Assembly: GCA_945883115.1 (NCBI GenBank)
Contig: CAMCXA010000019.1
Coordinates: 1 to 39,306, forward strand
DNA length: 39,306 bases
Direction: 5' to 3'
Source: Alsobacter soli
Lineage (GTDB): Bacteria > Pseudomonadota > Alphaproteobacteria > Rhizobiales > Beijerinckiaceae
Positions within the stretch are counted from its first letter, which is position 1, and every line of letters starts with the position of its first letter. Below, one piece after another: positions 18,226-25,708 of this stretch. The position numbers and the translations under genes are program-made. The notes under the pieces are model-generated. The model worked only from the letters and a program-made list of their open reading frames with translations. It searched no databases and was not told the origin of the DNA.

Positions 18226-19784
18226 CAGGACGCCTGTTCCGTCTCGGCTTCAACATAACGCGGAAAAATCGGCTGCGGCGGCGGAAGTATCGTCCCCGCA
18301 TCAACCCGATACCCCGCATTTGTGTGCGAAAACATCCTCAAATCGGAGGGAACACCAAGGAGATCAAGCAATCGCCCGGCCGACTCCGGAATTGTCGGCT
18401 GCGCGATAATCGCAATCACCCGCAACACTTCCGTCGTTACGGCGAGTATTGCCTCAAATCGCGCCTGATCCGTCTTGCGCTTGATCCAAGGCTCCTCGCT
18501 TGCAAAATAGCGGTTTGCGTCTGCAACAACCTTCCACGTCTCGGCAAGCAATGTATGCAGTGCCAGATCATTCATGGCCGCGCGCGCTTTATCAACCAGC
18601 CCATAGGCTTGTTCCAGCAATTCCCGATCCGACGCTTCGGGCTGGCCAAAAGCCGGTATCACCCCATTCAAGTTCTTCGCGATCATCGAAAGCGACCGCT
18701 GCGCCAGATTGCCGAGATCATTCGCAAGATCCGCATTGATCCGGTTCACAATCGCCTCATGCGAGTAATTGCCATCCTGGCCGAATGGCACTTCGCGCAA
18801 AAAGAAATAGCGGAGCTGATCAACGCCGTAATGGGCCGCGAGCGTGAACGGATCGATCACATTCCCGACAGACTTCGACATTTTCTCGCCGCGATTGAAC
18901 AGAAATCCGTGCCCGAAGACACGCTTCGGCAATGGCAAACCCGCCGACATCAAAAACGCCGGCCAATACACCGCATGAAACCGGATAATATCCTTGCCGA
19001 TAATATGCACATCCGCCGGCCAGAAATGACGCCTTTCGCCGCCCTCGTCTGGAAACCCCGTCGCCGTAATATAATTCGTCAACGCATCAACCCAGACATA
19101 CATCACATGTTTGGGCGCGCCTGGCACCTGAATACCCCAATCAAACGTCGTCCGGCTCACGGAGAGATCCCGCAATCCCGATTTGACGAAACTCAAAATC
19201 TCGTTTCGCCGTTCATCCGGCCCGATAAAATCAGGGGAATCCTCATAAAGCGCCAAAAGTCGATCCTGATAGGCTGAAAGCTTGAAAAAATAACTCTCTT
19301 CCTCGACCCACTCCACCGGCGTTCCCGTAGGCCCCCGGCGCACGCCATCGCCGCTCACAACCGTCTCGTTCTCGGCAAAATACGCCTCGTCCCGCACGGA
19401 ATACCAGCCCGAATAACTATCCTTGTAGATATCGCCCGCCGCTTCCATCCGCTGCCAGATCGCTTGCGACGCGCGTTTATGGCGCTCTTCCGTTGTGCGG
19501 ATAAAATCATCGTTCGAAGCGTTCAACGCAGGCCCCATCGCCCGGAACACGGCCGCATTGCGATCTGCCAATTCCTGCGTGGTAATTCCCTCGCGCGCCG
19601 CTGTTTGCAGCATTTTCTGGCCATGCTCGTCGGTGCCGGTCAGAAAAAACACATCATAGCCGTCAAGCCGCTTGAACCGCGCAATGGCATCGGTTGCAAT
19701 CAACTCATAAGCGTGCCCGATATGCGGCGATCCATTCGGATAGGAAATCGCTGTCGTAATATAGAAACTCGGCTTGTCGGCCAT
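18225..19784 (-). CDS. metG: Methionyl-tRNA synthetase
   Basis: A class I aminoacyl-tRNA synthetase of 519 residues that charges tRNA-Met. It has the HIGH motif exactly as HIGH (21-24), [11 protein letters not shown], the KMSKS loop near residue 300, and an anticodon-binding helical domain at the end. The connective region lacks the CxxC zinc-knuckle cysteines, so it is the zinc-free, shorter type common in alphaproteobacteria. The C-terminal EMAP-like domain is also missing. It lies between holB and tatD in one operon. Confidence 0.97.
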   Translation of the reverse strand: MADKPSFYITTAISYPNGSPHIGHAYELIATDAIARFKRLDGYDVFFLTGTDEHGQKMLQTAAREGITTQELADRNAAVFRAMGPALNASNDDFIRTTEERHKRASQAIWQRMEAAGDIYKDSYSGWYSVRDEAYFAENETVVSGDGVRRGPTGTPVEWVEEESYFFKLSAYQDRLLALYEDSPDFIGPDERRNEILSFVKSGLRDLSVSRTTFDWGIQVPGAPKHVMYVWVDALTNYITATGFPDEGGERRHFWPADVHIIGKDIIRFHAVYWPAFLMSAGLPLPKRVFGHGFLFNRGEKMSKSVGNVIDPFTLAAHYGVDQLRYFFLREVPFGQDGNYSHEAIVNRINADLANDLGNLAQRSLSMIAKNLNGVIPAFGQPEASDRELLEQAYGLVDKARAAMNDLALHTLLAETWKVVADANRYFASEEPWIKRKTDQARFEAILAVTTEVLRVIAIIAQPTIPESAGRLLDLLGVPSDLRMFSHTNAGYRVDAGTILPPPQPIFPRYVEAETEQAS

Positions 19785-19810
19785 TGCGCCCTCGATCCTC
19801 TTTCGCGTCT

Positions 19811-20875
19811 TCAGGCGGCGCGGGAAAGCCTGACCGCCTCGGCCAGATCCGCAAAAAGCGATATGACAAAGGGTCGGCGGTCGAGATTGAACCGGTCAAC
19901 ATCCCGTGCCGACCGCGTGCCCTTTTCCCACACCTCCGCCAGAGGCGCAAGGATCGATGCACCCTCGCCCGCCCGTTGTCCGCACTCGGCCACAATCCAG
20001 TCCGTCACGAACGTCACGACAAGATCAAAACTTTGATCCTGATCCCGCCCGGTCAGCGAATCGGCCAATTGCGCAACCGCTTGCCTGTTGAGATCAGGCA
20101 ATCGATTGAGGATGCCCGTGACCTTTTCCCCCAAGGACAGCAATTTCGCATCCAGAAACTGCATCGCATTCCGGATCGAGCCTTCCGACAACTCCGCCGC
20201 TTTCCGCAAAAGGTCGGGAGACCCGCTCGTCGCATTCCCGCGCAAGATCGCCTCGACGATCTCGACTGCGAGCGGATTGAGCATCAATTTACGACATCTC
20301 GACCGTATGGTCGGCAATTGCCGCGCCGGATGATTGGCCAAGAGAAAAATAATCGACCGTTCCGGCGGCTCCTCGATCATCTTTAACAGCGCATTCGCCC
20401 CGTTCCGGTTCAGATCGTCTGCGACATCGACAATCGCGATCCGCCACCCTCCCTCACCCGAGGTCGAGCCGAAAAATCGCAATGCCTCGCGAACGAGATC
20501 AACCGCAATGAGCGTCGGAATTGTTTTCTTCCTCAAGTCAATTTCACGCCGCACAATCATCAAATCTGGATGAGCCTGCGCGATGATCCGGTGAATAACA
20601 GGGGTATTCAGGTTGGTGGCCAAGGACTTTGCGTTTTGAACAACGCCCGATAGCGGGTCGGGATGGCTGAGAATGAATTTTGCCGCGCGATAGGCCAAAG
20701 TCGCCTTCCCGACCCCTTCGGGCCCGCCAATCAGCCACGCATGCGGCATACGCCCCGAGCGATAGGCCTCGAGCAAAACGCGCTCCGCCTCGTCCTGCCC
20801 GAACAAACCACCCGTCTCGCGCGGATGCGGAAACCCCGCCAATCTGTCGAGTTCGAGCACCTCTGCATCAGCCAT
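19811..20875 (-). CDS. holB: DNA polymerase III delta' subunit
   Basis: A 354-residue clamp-loader subunit. The AAA+ core has Walker [11 protein letters not shown] (about 50-59), [24 protein letters not shown] and the sensor RSRCRKL segment. The start at ATG 20875 gives the family N-terminus and overlaps the tmk stop by eight bases; upstream in-frame starts would extend it into tmk. The C-terminal collar domain is present. tmk-holB is a conserved pair that links dTTP supply and replication. Confidence 0.93.
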   Translation of the reverse strand: MADAEVLELDRLAGFPHPRETGGLFGQDEAERVLLEAYRSGRMPHAWLIGGPEGVGKATLAYRAAKFILSHPDPLSGVVQNAKSLATNLNTPVIHRIIAQAHPDLMIVRREIDLRKKTIPTLIAVDLVREALRFFGSTSGEGGWRIAIVDVADDLNRNGANALLKMIEEPPERSIIFLLANHPARQLPTIRSRCRKLMLNPLAVEIVEAILRGNATSGSPDLLRKAAELSEGSIRNAMQFLDAKLLSLGEKVTGILNRLPDLNRQAVAQLADSLTGRDQDQSFDLVVTFVTDWIVAECGQRAGEGASILAPLAEVWEKGTRSARDVDRFNLDRRPFVISLFADLAEAVRLSRAA

Positions 20876-21566
20876 GGGTCGCCCCGCCAAGCAGCCGCTC
20901 CGAAACAACATCCCAAATCCGTTGCCTGACGATTGCTTCATCGCCACTGGCATCGATCACCGCAAATCGCTCAGGCGCCGCCTTTGCAAATCCGAGAAAC
21001 GCGTCCCGCAATTTCTTATGAAATTCAAGAGATTGCCGCTCAAACACGTCCGATTTCCCGTCTCCGCGCCTTTGATGCGCCCGCTCAATCCCGATTTTTG
21101 CCGGAAGATCGAGCACAAGCGTCAAATCCGGCACGGTCGGCCCCACAACGAGCTTTTCCATCACCGCCAATTGCGCGTCGCTTACCAGTCCAAGCGCACC
21201 CTGATAGGCTCGGGTTGAATCCGAGAACCGGTCACACACCACCCAGATCCCCTTCGCGAGCGACGGCCTGATCAAAGTGTCGAGATGGTCGTTACGTGCC
21301 GCATAAAACAGCAATGTTTCCGAGAGCGCCGATAGATCGGGCCGCTCCGGGTCAAGGATTGATTTCCGGATATATTCCGCGCCGGGAGAGCCGCCCGGCT
21401 CCCGCGTTGCGAAAGCCTCGACTCCCAACACCGCAAGTGCCGACACCAAATGGCGCGATTGCGTGGACTTACCCGTCCCCTCCCCGCCCTCAAGCGTGAT
21501 GAAACGGGCTGGGCCAGAATATTTGCGAGGAGTTTTCAAACGCTTCGACCCGTCCTGTGACGACAC
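20868..21566 (-). CDS. tmk: Thymidylate kinase
   Basis: A 232-residue kinase that converts dTMP to dTDP. It has the P-loop EGGEGTGKST (26-35), the TREPGG motif, the DRFSDSTRAYQG segment and a LID region near residue 150 with RRGDGKSDVFE. The start codon is GTG; the first 20 residues precede the conserved fold and could be slightly shorter in reality. In many Rhizobiales a dacA-type carboxypeptidase gene lies between rlpA and tmk; here only about 80 bases separate them. Confidence 0.95.
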   Translation of the reverse strand: MSSQDGSKRLKTPRKYSGPARFITLEGGEGTGKSTQSRHLVSALAVLGVEAFATREPGGSPGAEYIRKSILDPERPDLSALSETLLFYAARNDHLDTLIRPSLAKGIWVVCDRFSDSTRAYQGALGLVSDAQLAVMEKLVVGPTVPDLTLVLDLPAKIGIERAHQRRGDGKSDVFERQSLEFHKKLRDAFLGFAKAAPERFAVIDASGDEAIVRQRIWDVVSERLLGGATHG

Positions 21567-21648
21567 AAGCCGACTTCAACCACGCCACAATGCCAAATTC
21601 AAGCGCGTCGCAACCTGTTCGCACGAGAATTGAGCGTCTGCGGACAGA

Positions 21649-22581
21649 TCAATATGCCTGATCGCTTGGACGCGGCAGCGGAACGGGTACTGCAGCAGCA
21701 GAGGCAAACGCTCCGCTCGCAAGAGAAGGCGTCCCGAGAACCGCCTTCTGTGCAACCTCAAGCCGTGCAGGTGCCCAATTCATCAGCGGACGCACTGGCG
21801 GCAGCGGAATACCATCCAAAACCGGGGACTCCGACGAACTTGCGGATGCCAAAACGAGTGGCTCTTCCTGTTTATTGGCCTGAGGTTCAGGCGTGTCTGC
21901 AAACAAATCCGTGATGAAATCCGACGTGTTGCTGGCAACCTGCACCGGTGCCGTATTTCCCGTAAGTGTCGCCGGACGCCCGTCGGTTTGCAAACTTGCC
22001 ATCAGAATAGCGTCGTCACTCCCGTCAACCGATGCACGACCAAGATAATCGACCTTGACGTTGGCAATGCCCTTCCGCTTGAAATTCAGTGCTTCGGCAA
22101 CACGCGCCGAAACGTCGATCAGGCGATTCTGGTGATACGGCCCCCGATCATTGACGCGGGCCACGATCGAGCGGCCATTTTCGAGATTGGTCACCCGGAT
22201 ATAACTTGGAAGCGGCATCGTCGGATGCGCAGCCGTCACCGACCCATAATCAAAAACTTCGCCATTCGCCGTCTTGCGGCCATGGAATTCGTCACCATAC
22301 CAGGAGGCAAGCCCCTTGGCGGAATAATTCGTCATGTCACGCGGCGTATAAAGCTTGCCTGCCACCACATAAGGCTTGCCGATTTTCTCGAAACCGCCGC
22401 CCTTGGGGATCTCTTGCCCCTGCGCAACAACCCGCGGACTAGGCCGGACACCATATTTCGGATCAATATCGGCGCGTTGGCCATTGCCGCAATTCGCAAC
22501 CAGCAAGCCGAGCCCGATGATCGACATCAACTTGACAGCCCGGGAACAAGATCTGTCCCCAAATTGCAACAAACTCGACAT
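21649..22581 (-). CDS. rlpA: RlpA-like septal ring lipoprotein (DPBB domain)
   Basis: A 310-residue exported protein. The N-terminus has a hydrophobic stretch ending in LLVANC, a good lipobox with Cys31. The double-psi beta-barrel domain contains GLASWYGDEFHGRKTANGE and SIVARVNDRGPY, the RlpA signature with the catalytic-type Asp. RlpA of Pseudomonas is a lytic transglycosylase cutting denuded glycan at the septum. The C-terminus here is a low-complexity Ala/Pro/Ser tail without a visible SPOR domain. The ATG at 22581 is preferred; a TTG at 22617 is in frame. Confidence 0.88.
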   Translation of the reverse strand: MSSLLQFGDRSCSRAVKLMSIIGLGLLVANCGNGQRADIDPKYGVRPSPRVVAQGQEIPKGGGFEKIGKPYVVAGKLYTPRDMTNYSAKGLASWYGDEFHGRKTANGEVFDYGSVTAAHPTMPLPSYIRVTNLENGRSIVARVNDRGPYHQNRLIDVSARVAEALNFKRKGIANVKVDYLGRASVDGSDDAILMASLQTDGRPATLTGNTAPVQVASNTSDFITDLFADTPEPQANKQEEPLVLASASSSESPVLDGIPLPPVRPLMNWAPARLEVAQKAVLGTPSLASGAFASAAAVPVPLPRPSDQAY

Positions 22582-22641
22582 TGAAGCCGCAATCGGCCCA
22601 TAAGACTTTAATTTCAAACCGTTTTTCCACTCTTGTCAGAC

Positions 22642-22653
22642 GCTGAATTCAGC
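22642..22653. promoter_or_regulatory. Palindrome upstream of rlpA
   Basis: GCTGAATTCAGC is a perfect 12-bp palindrome, or 14 bp with its flanking C and G, about 60 bases before the rlpA start. It may be a binding site for a dimeric regulator of the rlpA-tmk-holB-metG operon. No T-run follows. Evidence is symmetry and position only. Confidence 0.3.
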
Positions 22654-22839
22654 GCCGGAAGGATCGAGATAGCCGGGCAACGTTCTTTAAGTCATAAAAC
22701 GTTAGCACTACCTTAACCCGTTCCGATTTTTCTGACAAGCGCCTTGATGAGTTGATATCGTTGATGAATTCCCGATATCTTATCTCCGTCTCATGGAAAA
22801 AAGGCCTAAATCCCGACCGAACACCGCCGGAATCGCACC

Positions 22840-23280
22840 TCAATCCTGCTGAGTCGCAATCTCCTCGACACCAATTCGCGCAATTCCTTTTTCGCCATCA
22901 TCGCGGAACCAGGCCAGTTCGTCGCCGGGCAGTTTCCGCAACTCGAAACAGAATTTCTTGCCGTCATACCAACTTGTCCATTGCTGGCAGAGCAGTGTTT
23001 CCTTCTCGATCCACCATTTTCCGCTATCAGTCGGGCGAAGAAACCGCCCCAGCCCCACTGCCTCGCCCGAGCCGTCCACCTTGCCGCTCCGTTGGTAATA
23101 AAGCGGGAATTCCCCCCCGAAAGGGATCGCGAGATAAATCCGCTTGCCGTTGACTGTCTCCCGAATGCCCTCCCCTTTCAGCAATGTCCCCTCGTCAGCC
23201 CGCGCAACCGCCCCCGGAAGCGCGGTCAAAGCGATAAAACATATTGCCGCACTCCGAACAAATGCATATAACCGCGCCAT
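22840..23280 (-). CDS. Small exported protein, unknown function
   Basis: A 146-residue protein. Residues 1-24 form a clear signal peptide (Arg, a hydrophobic core, then AVARA before DEG). The mature part has paired Trp/Cys segments, GKWWIEKETLLCQQWTSWYD and FCFELRKLPGDELAW. Such patterns occur in small secreted proteins of Rhizobiales, some named DUF995-like; I do not claim membership. The ATG at 23280 follows GAGGAG at a seven-base distance, which fixes the start. A long imperfect inverted repeat lies just upstream. Confidence 0.72.
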   Translation of the reverse strand: MARLYAFVRSAAICFIALTALPGAVARADEGTLLKGEGIRETVNGKRIYLAIPFGGEFPLYYQRSGKVDGSGEAVGLGRFLRPTDSGKWWIEKETLLCQQWTSWYDGKKFCFELRKLPGDELAWFRDDGEKGIARIGVEEIATQQD

Positions 23281-23296
23281 TCGCTTCTCCTCGTCG

Positions 23297-23345
23297 CGTT
23301 GCAAATTTGGTCACTTTGTAAATTCGTTACCAAGTTTACGCAACG
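23297..23345. promoter_or_regulatory. Long imperfect inverted repeat upstream of the exported protein gene
   Basis: The left arm 23297-23311 (CGTTGC, AAA, TTTGGT) pairs with the right arm 23329-23345 (ACCAAG, TTTAC, GCAACG) with one mismatch and a two-base bulge, around a 17-base loop. It begins 17 bases before the minus-strand ATG at 23280, so it may be an operator or a leader structure. Confidence 0.4.
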
Positions 23346-23416
23346 ATGCGCTGTTCGGTTCAGCCCTGTCCGTGAAAGACGGGAAAGTCCAAATCGCCGC
23401 AAGCGCAGGAAAAGCG

Positions 23417-23528
23417 AAGATGCCGTGTTGCGCGGTATGGATAAGAGACGCCGTGTTCCGCGGTATGGACAAGAGACGCCTTGTTCCGCGGTATGGACAA
23501 GAGACGCAGTGTTCCGCGGTATGGAAGG
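23417..23528 (+). repeat. 28-bp tandem repeat, four units, ahead of tRNA-Ser copies
   Basis: Units start at 23417, 23445, 23473 and 23501 and differ by only a few bases; each carries GTGTT, then CGCGGTATGGA or CCGCGGTATGGA. The end of the last unit runs into the 5' end of a broken tRNA-Ser (23523). A fifth unit at 23653-23680 runs in the same way into the intact tRNA-Ser. The repeat is thus the tRNA leader plus its first bases. 28 is not a multiple of three, so it is not a coding repeat. Confidence 0.85.
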
Positions 23529-23558
23529 GTGGCCGAGAGGTTTAAGGCTCTCGTCTTG
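23523..23558 (+). pseudogene. Broken tRNA-Ser copy (5' half)
   Basis: These bases match the first 36 of the intact tRNA-Ser at 23675 with two substitutions: acceptor strand, D-arm and the start of the anticodon arm. The homology then stops. The matching 3' side of the anticodon arm (AAAACTAGCGTA) reappears only at 23629-23640, and no T-arm or acceptor 3' strand follows. It cannot make a tRNA. It is best explained as a tandem duplicate interrupted within the anticodon loop. Confidence 0.75.
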
Positions 23559-23559
23559 A

Positions 23560-23626
23560 CAACGACCCGAAAGGGCGTTGGATGCCGAAGGCACCCGAAG
23601 GGCGCGGCCCGTCAAAACGGGACGCG
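23560..23626 (+). repeat. Chain of four small hairpins inside the broken tRNA copy
   Basis: Four consecutive hairpins fill the interruption. First, CAACG and CCC pair with GGG and CGTTG around GAAA (23560-23580, one bulged A). Second, TGCC and GGCA around GAA (23583-23593). Third, CCC and GGG around GAA (23594-23602). Fourth, CGCG and CCCGT pair with ACGGG and CGCG around CAAA (23603-23626, one mismatch). I do not recognise a known RNA family. Confidence 0.6.
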
Positions 23627-23674
23627 TCAAAACTAGCGTAAGCTGGTTGCAGAAGACGCCGTGTTGCGCGGTAT

Positions 23675-23764
23675 GGAAGGGTGGCCGAGTGGTTTAAGGC
23701 TCTAGTCTTGAAAACTAGCGTAGGTGAAAGCCTACCGTGGGTTCGAATCCCACCCCTTCCGCCA
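23675..23764 (+). tRNA. tRNA-Ser (anticodon TGA), with encoded CCA
   Basis: A complete class II tRNA of 90 bases. The acceptor strands GGAAGGG (23675-23681) and CCCTTCC (23754-23760) pair fully, followed by discriminator G and CCA. The D-arm, an anticodon stem CTAGT/ACTAG with loop CTTGAAA (anticodon TGA, reads UCA), a long variable arm GTAGG/CCTAC typical of serine tRNAs, and a T-arm GTGGG TTCGAAT CCCAC are all present. It sits at the left edge of an AT-rich islet, so its 3' end may be an integration target. Confidence 0.97.
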
Positions 23765-23810
23765 ATAATTCATTTAAGTAATTGATTTATATTGTTTAAT
23801 TTATTTAATT

Positions 23811-24062
23811 TTAGATTGGCCCCACACAAGGCCCCACATTTTTGTTGTGCAGGGTCGTTAGTGCGCTTGAATTGGTTGATATCAGAAACTGATTGGCATT
23901 AAACATCGAAGTGCCACCCCCACCCACATGGATTGCCGATTCGCTGCCCCCCTCCTTGATGATATGCTTCTTGAAACGAGGGATGAAATTAGGACGTGTA
24001 AAGTTAATCTCTTCGATTAGTCGGCCGTCGAGTAAGATCAGATTGATCCCCCTAGCCAGCTT
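23811..24062 (-). pseudogene. C-terminal remnant of an unidentified gene (possibly a restriction-endonuclease-type fold)
   Basis: On the minus strand a frame is open from just after a TGA to the TAA at 23811 and would code for about 83 residues, without an early ATG. The stretch RGINLILLDGRLIEEI resembles the closing strand-helix of Mrr-like PD-(D/E)XK endonucleases, where a similar 'ILLDG..L' pattern occurs; this is a memory-based guess. A stop and a probable frameshift separate it from further coding-like sequence upstream. The plus-strand frame over the same bases looks like its shadow. The last codons contain a direct repeat GGCCCCACA (23818-23826, 23830-23838). Confidence 0.3.
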
Positions 24063-24148
24063 TCAGCATATGACGACCTTTGACCTTTCCTCGTGCCATA
24101 ATAAAATTGTCGACAAAAGCCAAGTGCTGCTCTCAGTTATGTTTTATT

Positions 24149-24733
24149 TTAAGGACTGGGCCATATCCTATCCGCCTTTTCGCTTTGTCCACATTGAGAC
24201 TGTTCAGCGAAACGCCTAGTGTTAGCCCCTCTGCATACCCAAGCAACGTAACCGTTTTGGTCTTTAAATGCATCCCACGCCCATTTGAGATCGACCCCGC
24301 TATTATCGGCGAGCTGAATACCTTCACCGAGAGATTTAACATTCGAGCAGTCGTAAGTACGAACACCGCCAGCTAAGCAAATACCTTCACCGAGAGATTT
24401 AACATTCGAGCAGTCGTAAGTACGAACACCGCCAGCTAAGCAAATACCTTCACCGAGAGATTTAACATTCGAGCAGTCGTAAGTACGAACACCGCCAGCT
24501 AAGCACACTTGTTTCCCGTGATCTGTCAGGTTGTTTAGCTCTTCGTTTAGAACCGCCTGCTTAATGTAATGGAAAATAATGCTATTTAAGAAACTTGACG
24601 CATTAATTAAAATAGAGTCCGCCTTCGCATTACCTATCATGGGGAAAATAAGTACAAGCCAGATAAATCCATATCTAATGGCTCTTGATCCAAATATTGA
24701 TCGGCTAAATTTGAAGCTCTTTGGATTTATCAT
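24149..24733 (-). CDS. Exported repeat protein, unknown function
   Basis: A protein of 194 residues. A signal peptide is visible (hydrophobic FIWLVLIFPMIG, then NAKA before DS). Residues 77-139 are three identical 21-residue repeats beginning CLAGGVRTYDC, each with two cysteines; a fourth, degenerate start (QLADNSG) follows. The C-terminal part has WVCRG, RRFA and a further cysteine. The cysteines suggest disulfide-linked units outside the cytoplasm. The ATG at 24733 follows GGGGA; an ATG at 24745 is the alternative. It is divergent from the Sel1 gene within the AT-rich islet. I do not recognise the family. Confidence 0.7.
   Translation of the reverse strand: MINPKSFKFSRSIFGSRAIRYGFIWLVLIFPMIGNAKADSILINASSFLNSIIFHYIKQAVLNEELNNLTDHGKQVCLAGGVRTYDCSNVKSLGEGICLAGGVRTYDCSNVKSLGEGICLAGGVRTYDCSNVKSLGEGIQLADNSGVDLKWAWDAFKDQNGYVAWVCRGANTRRFAEQSQCGQSEKADRIWPSP
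24317..24505. repeat. 63-bp direct repeat, three identical copies
   Basis: Copies at 24317-24379, 24380-24442 and 24443-24505 are identical at every base. They lie inside the exported protein gene and code for its 21-residue repeats. Complete identity, including silent positions, points to very recent expansion or gene conversion; copy number is likely variable between strains. Confidence 0.97.
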
Positions 24734-25006
24734 TTTGTTCCCCATTTTGAGCTTATGTATGAATTGTAAGCTACCTTCGTTTCATCATCAAGCATAGGAA
24801 ATTGGGATTCAGAAATAACCCGACATTTTCCAATGTCAGCCCTCCTTTTTTATCAAAAACGATTTCCCTACATTACCTTGACCAATCTCTTGATCGATTC
24901 ATCTCCAAGCTATTCCCATCTGATTGCTCGACTGCGTGGAGCAGACTTGGCAGAGGATGATTATGGGGTCTATGATGGGACTTCGAGGGGTGCGGAAACA
25001 GTAACT

Positions 25007-25708
25007 ATGCGCAATCTGATCAAGACGCTTGTTCTATTTCTTATGCTGCTGATGCTGAGTTTCAGTCACGCTGCGATTGCGGATGATGTTGAAGATGGGG
25101 TTGCTTCAGCAGAAAAAGGGGATTTTGCTGCGGCACTTCAACTTTTAAAACCTTTGGCAGAACAAGGTGATGCTCAAGCGCAATTCAATCTCGGTTTGAT
25201 GTACTTTAATGGTAATGGTGTAGCGCAGGATTATAAGACAGCGGTTAAGTGGTACACACTCGCTGCAGCACAAGGTGTCGCTTCAGCGCAATACAATCTC
25301 GGTTTGATGTTCGAAGAAGGTAATGGTGTAGCGCAGGATTATAAGACAGCAGTTAAATGGTACACACTTGCTGCAGAGCAGGGGTATGCTCACGCGCAAA
25401 ACAATCTCGGTAATAAGTTGATTGATGGTCAAGGTGTAGCACAGGATTATAATGCAGCGTTTAAATGGTACACCCTCGCTGCAGAGCAGGGTAATGCATT
25501 TGCACAATACAATCTCGGTTTGATGTACGGTAATGCGCAGGATTATGTCAAAGCTCACATGTGGTGGAATATTGCAGCTATTGACGGTAATTCCGACGCT
25601 CTAAAGAACTACGATAAAGCTGCAAAGCTAATGACTCCTGCTCAGATCGCAGAAGCACAAGAAGCAGCAAGTCGTTGCATCAAGCAGAACTTCAAGAACT
25701 GTGATTGA
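25007..25708 (+). CDS. Exported Sel1-repeat protein
   Basis: A 233-residue protein from the ATG at 25007. A signal peptide (LIKTLVLFLMLLMLSFSHAAIA before DD) is followed by an N-terminal helix pair and at least four Sel1-like repeats of 36 residues, each with a variant of AQYNLGLM, GVAQDY and AVKWYTLAA. The last repeat is shortened, then comes a C-terminal helix ending in two cysteines. SLR proteins act as periplasmic scaffolds or interact with host proteins. The frame is open upstream to 24833, but that part looks non-coding and would hide the signal peptide. Base composition is AT-richer than the flanking housekeeping genes. Confidence 0.85.
   Translation: MRNLIKTLVLFLMLLMLSFSHAAIADDVEDGVASAEKGDFAAALQLLKPLAEQGDAQAQFNLGLMYFNGNGVAQDYKTAVKWYTLAAAQGVASAQYNLGLMFEEGNGVAQDYKTAVKWYTLAAEQGYAHAQNNLGNKLIDGQGVAQDYNAAFKWYTLAAEQGNAFAQYNLGLMYGNAQDYVKAHMWWNIAAIDGNSDALKNYDKAAKLMTPAQIAEAQEAASRCIKQNFKNCD
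25187..25540 (+). repeat. 108-bp coding repeat of the Sel1 gene
   Basis: The string AATCTCGG recurs at 25187, 25295, 25403 and 25511, exactly 108 bases apart, with long nearly identical stretches such as GTAGCGCAGGATTATAA in between. The DNA identity is higher than protein function would need, indicating fairly recent duplication of whole Sel1 units. Confidence 0.85.

Noticed and set aside
18324-19277. Plus-strand frame of 317 codons opposite metG
   Set aside because: Despite its length it is rich in Arg, His and Gln and mirrors metG, which has HIGH and KMSKS motifs.
23417-23528. CRISPR array
   Set aside because: The 28-bp units are directly adjacent with no spacers, and no cas genes are present.
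23226-23630. Minus-strand frame of 134 codons across the 28-bp array
   Set aside because: It reads through the tandem array and the broken tRNA in changing frames (28 is not a multiple of three), giving a pseudo-repetitive SIPRNTAS pattern with no protein-like features.
23523-23640. Intron-containing functional tRNA-Ser
   Set aside because: The insert is far too short for a group I intron, and no T-arm or acceptor 3' strand follows, so the copy cannot mature.
23893-24219. Plus-strand frame of 108 codons in the islet
   Set aside because: Its residues are an antisense reading of the minus-strand remnant and of the repeat protein's 3' end; no ribosome-binding site or domain.
24833-25006. N-terminal extension of the Sel1 protein
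   Set aside because: The frame is open, but the clear signal peptide starts at the ATG at 25007, and an extension would bury it.
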